Assembly: GCF_019139535.1 (NCBI RefSeq)
Contig: NZ_CP077073.1
Location: 1,249,001 to 1,313,000, forward strand
DNA: 64,000 nucleotides
Direction: 5' to 3'
Origin: Pseudomonas muyukensis
GTDB taxonomy: Bacteria; Pseudomonadota; Gammaproteobacteria; Pseudomonadales; Pseudomonadaceae
In this document: one piece after another, positions 63,112 through 64,000 of the stretch
How positions within the stretch are numbered: position 1 is the first letter of the stretch
How the letters are laid out: each line of letters opens with the position of its first letter
Notes under the pieces: model-generated
The model's database searches: none
Seen by the model: the letters and a program-made list of their open reading frames with translations, nothing else
What the model was told of the DNA's origin: nothing
Translations under genes and position numbers: made by a program

Positions 63112-64000
63112 TCATAGCCGGAACGCCCGCACCGCCGTATTCAACTCGCCCCCCAGCTTGAGCAACTGTTCGCCCTGTTCGCGTCCTTCACCAATGCGCT
63201 GCAGGTTATCCTCGCCCAGCGCGTGAATGCGCTCGCTGTGATCGCGAATCTCGCTCACCGCGCCGCTTTGCTGGGCGGTCACCTCGGCGATGCGCACCGC
63301 GGTTTCGGCGATGGTGCCGATAGCGCTGACGATCGCATCCAGCGCGCCATCGGCCGCCTGCGCCTGGCTGGCGGTGGCCTCGGCATGCTCCAGCTGCGTG
63401 CGCATGCCGTCCACCGAGTCGCGGGCGGCTTGTTGCAGGCGGTCGATCAGGGCCTGGATCTCGCCGGTGGCGCCGGTGGTGCGCTGGGCCAGCGAGCGTA
63501 CTTCATCGGCGACCACGGCGAAGCCGCGGCCCATTTCGCCTGCCCGGGCGGCCTCGATGGCGGCGTTGAGCGCCAGCAGGTTGGTCTGCTCGGCGATCGC
63601 GCGGATCACCGTGAGCACGCCGCCGATGGTGCCCGACTCCTCGGCCAGCTGTTCGATCATGCGCGCATTGCCCTGCACCTCGTCGACCAGGGCGCGCAGG
63701 CCGGACAGGCTCTGGCCGATCACCGTCTGGCCCCGTTCGACGGCCTGGCCGGCATCGCGGCTGGCGTCGGCGGCGGCGCTGGCGTCGCCGGCCACCTGCT
63801 GGATGGTCGCCTCCAGTTCGCCGAGAGCGTCGCGGATCTGCGCGGTGTCGCCGGCCTGGCGCTCGGCACCATCGTGCAAGGCGCTGCTCATGCCGGCCAG
63901 GGCGTGGCTGCTGCCGGCCACCTGTTCGGCGTTGTGGCGCAGGGTGCCGACCAGCTCCACCAGGTACTGGCGCAGGCGGTTGAGCGATTCCTCGATGTCA
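63112..64000 (-). CDS. Methyl-accepting chemotaxis protein, C-terminal signalling part (truncated by window edge)
   Basis: The frame stays open to the right edge (codons to 63999), so the N-terminal sensor, membrane segments and probably a HAMP domain are outside. The visible part is the antiparallel coiled-coil signalling domain, with the conserved hairpin tip [43 protein letters not shown] that binds CheA and CheW, and Gln/Glu pairs flanking it as methylation sites. It ends AVRAFRL without the CheR-docking pentapeptide. Ligand unknown. Confidence 0.92.
   Translation of the reverse strand, partial: DIEESLNRLRQYLVELVGTLRHNAEQVAGSSHALAGMSSALHDGAERQAGDTAQIRDALGELEATIQQVAGDASAAADASRDAGQAVERGQTVIGQSLSGLRALVDEVQGNARMIEQLAEESGTIGGVLTVIRAIAEQTNLLALNAAIEAARAGEMGRGFAVVADEVRSLAQRTTGATGEIQALIDRLQQAARDSVDGMRTQLEHAEATASQAQAADGALDAIVSAIGTIAETAVRIAEVTAQQSGAVSEIRDHSERIHALGEDNLQRIGEGREQGEQLLKLGGELNTAVRAFRL

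Overview
The window is a contiguous chromosomal segment of a GC-rich gammaproteobacterium, almost certainly a member of the Pseudomonas putida group. This rests on recalled gene order (rplI-dnaB, azurin, pncB-nadE, liv operon, osmE, cbpA-cbpM, split cob operons, retS-purD-purH-fis-dusB, prmA, accC-accB-aroQ, dsbD), on the characteristic intergenic inverted repeats, and on protein similarity recalled from memory; no database search was possible. It looks like ordinary core genome, with a vapBC module as the only clearly accessory cassette. No rRNA, tRNA, IS element, prophage or CRISPR array was seen.

Layout. 1-5.1 kb: end of a ribosomal/replication cluster (membrane protein, rplI, dnaB) and a YgiQ radical SAM protein. 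5.1-8.7 kb: LOG-family protein, a 30-residue hydrophobic peptide, azurin with an ANR box, and the NAD-salvage pair pncB-nadE. 8.7-14.2 kb: the five-gene branched-chain amino acid ABC transporter, preceded by a phased array of GGTTGC motifs. 14.2-15 kb: a 710-base gene-free region with four co-oriented DnaA boxes. 15-30 kb: stress, envelope and regulatory genes, including a DesT-like regulator, a 15-residue tandem-repeat exported protein, an AsmA protein, a ferritin-like protein, OsmE, a lipase, an EamA/AraC pair, PsiF, a PerM-type protein, the chaperone cluster yegD / cbpA-cbpM, and two acetyltransferases.

30-40 kb: a structured RNA leader in front of a 25-codon peptide gene and a DUF3077-type gene; the CycA permease; a five-gene copper-uptake operon (DUF2946, PCuAC, DUF2946, OprC-like receptor, PepSY membrane protein); the QmcA-NfeD pair; vapBC. 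40-47.6 kb: two divergent cobalamin operons that mix aerobic (CobG, CobH, CobI, CobJ, CobK, CobL) and anaerobic-type (CbiD, CbiG domain) components. 47.6-58.3 kb: MarC, a RetS-type hybrid kinase, purD, purH, fis, dusB, a zinc-ribbon/DUF3426 protein, prmA. 58.6-64 kb: accC-accB, aroQ, dsbD and the end of a chemotaxis receptor.

Many gene ends carry one of two families of inverted repeat (a CGCGACACAAGGCCGCTCC family and a GCCGGCAAGCCGGC family). The points most worth following are the DnaA-box array, the RNA leader near 30.4 kb, the phased motif array upstream of livK, and the 45-bp coding repeat near 18 kb.
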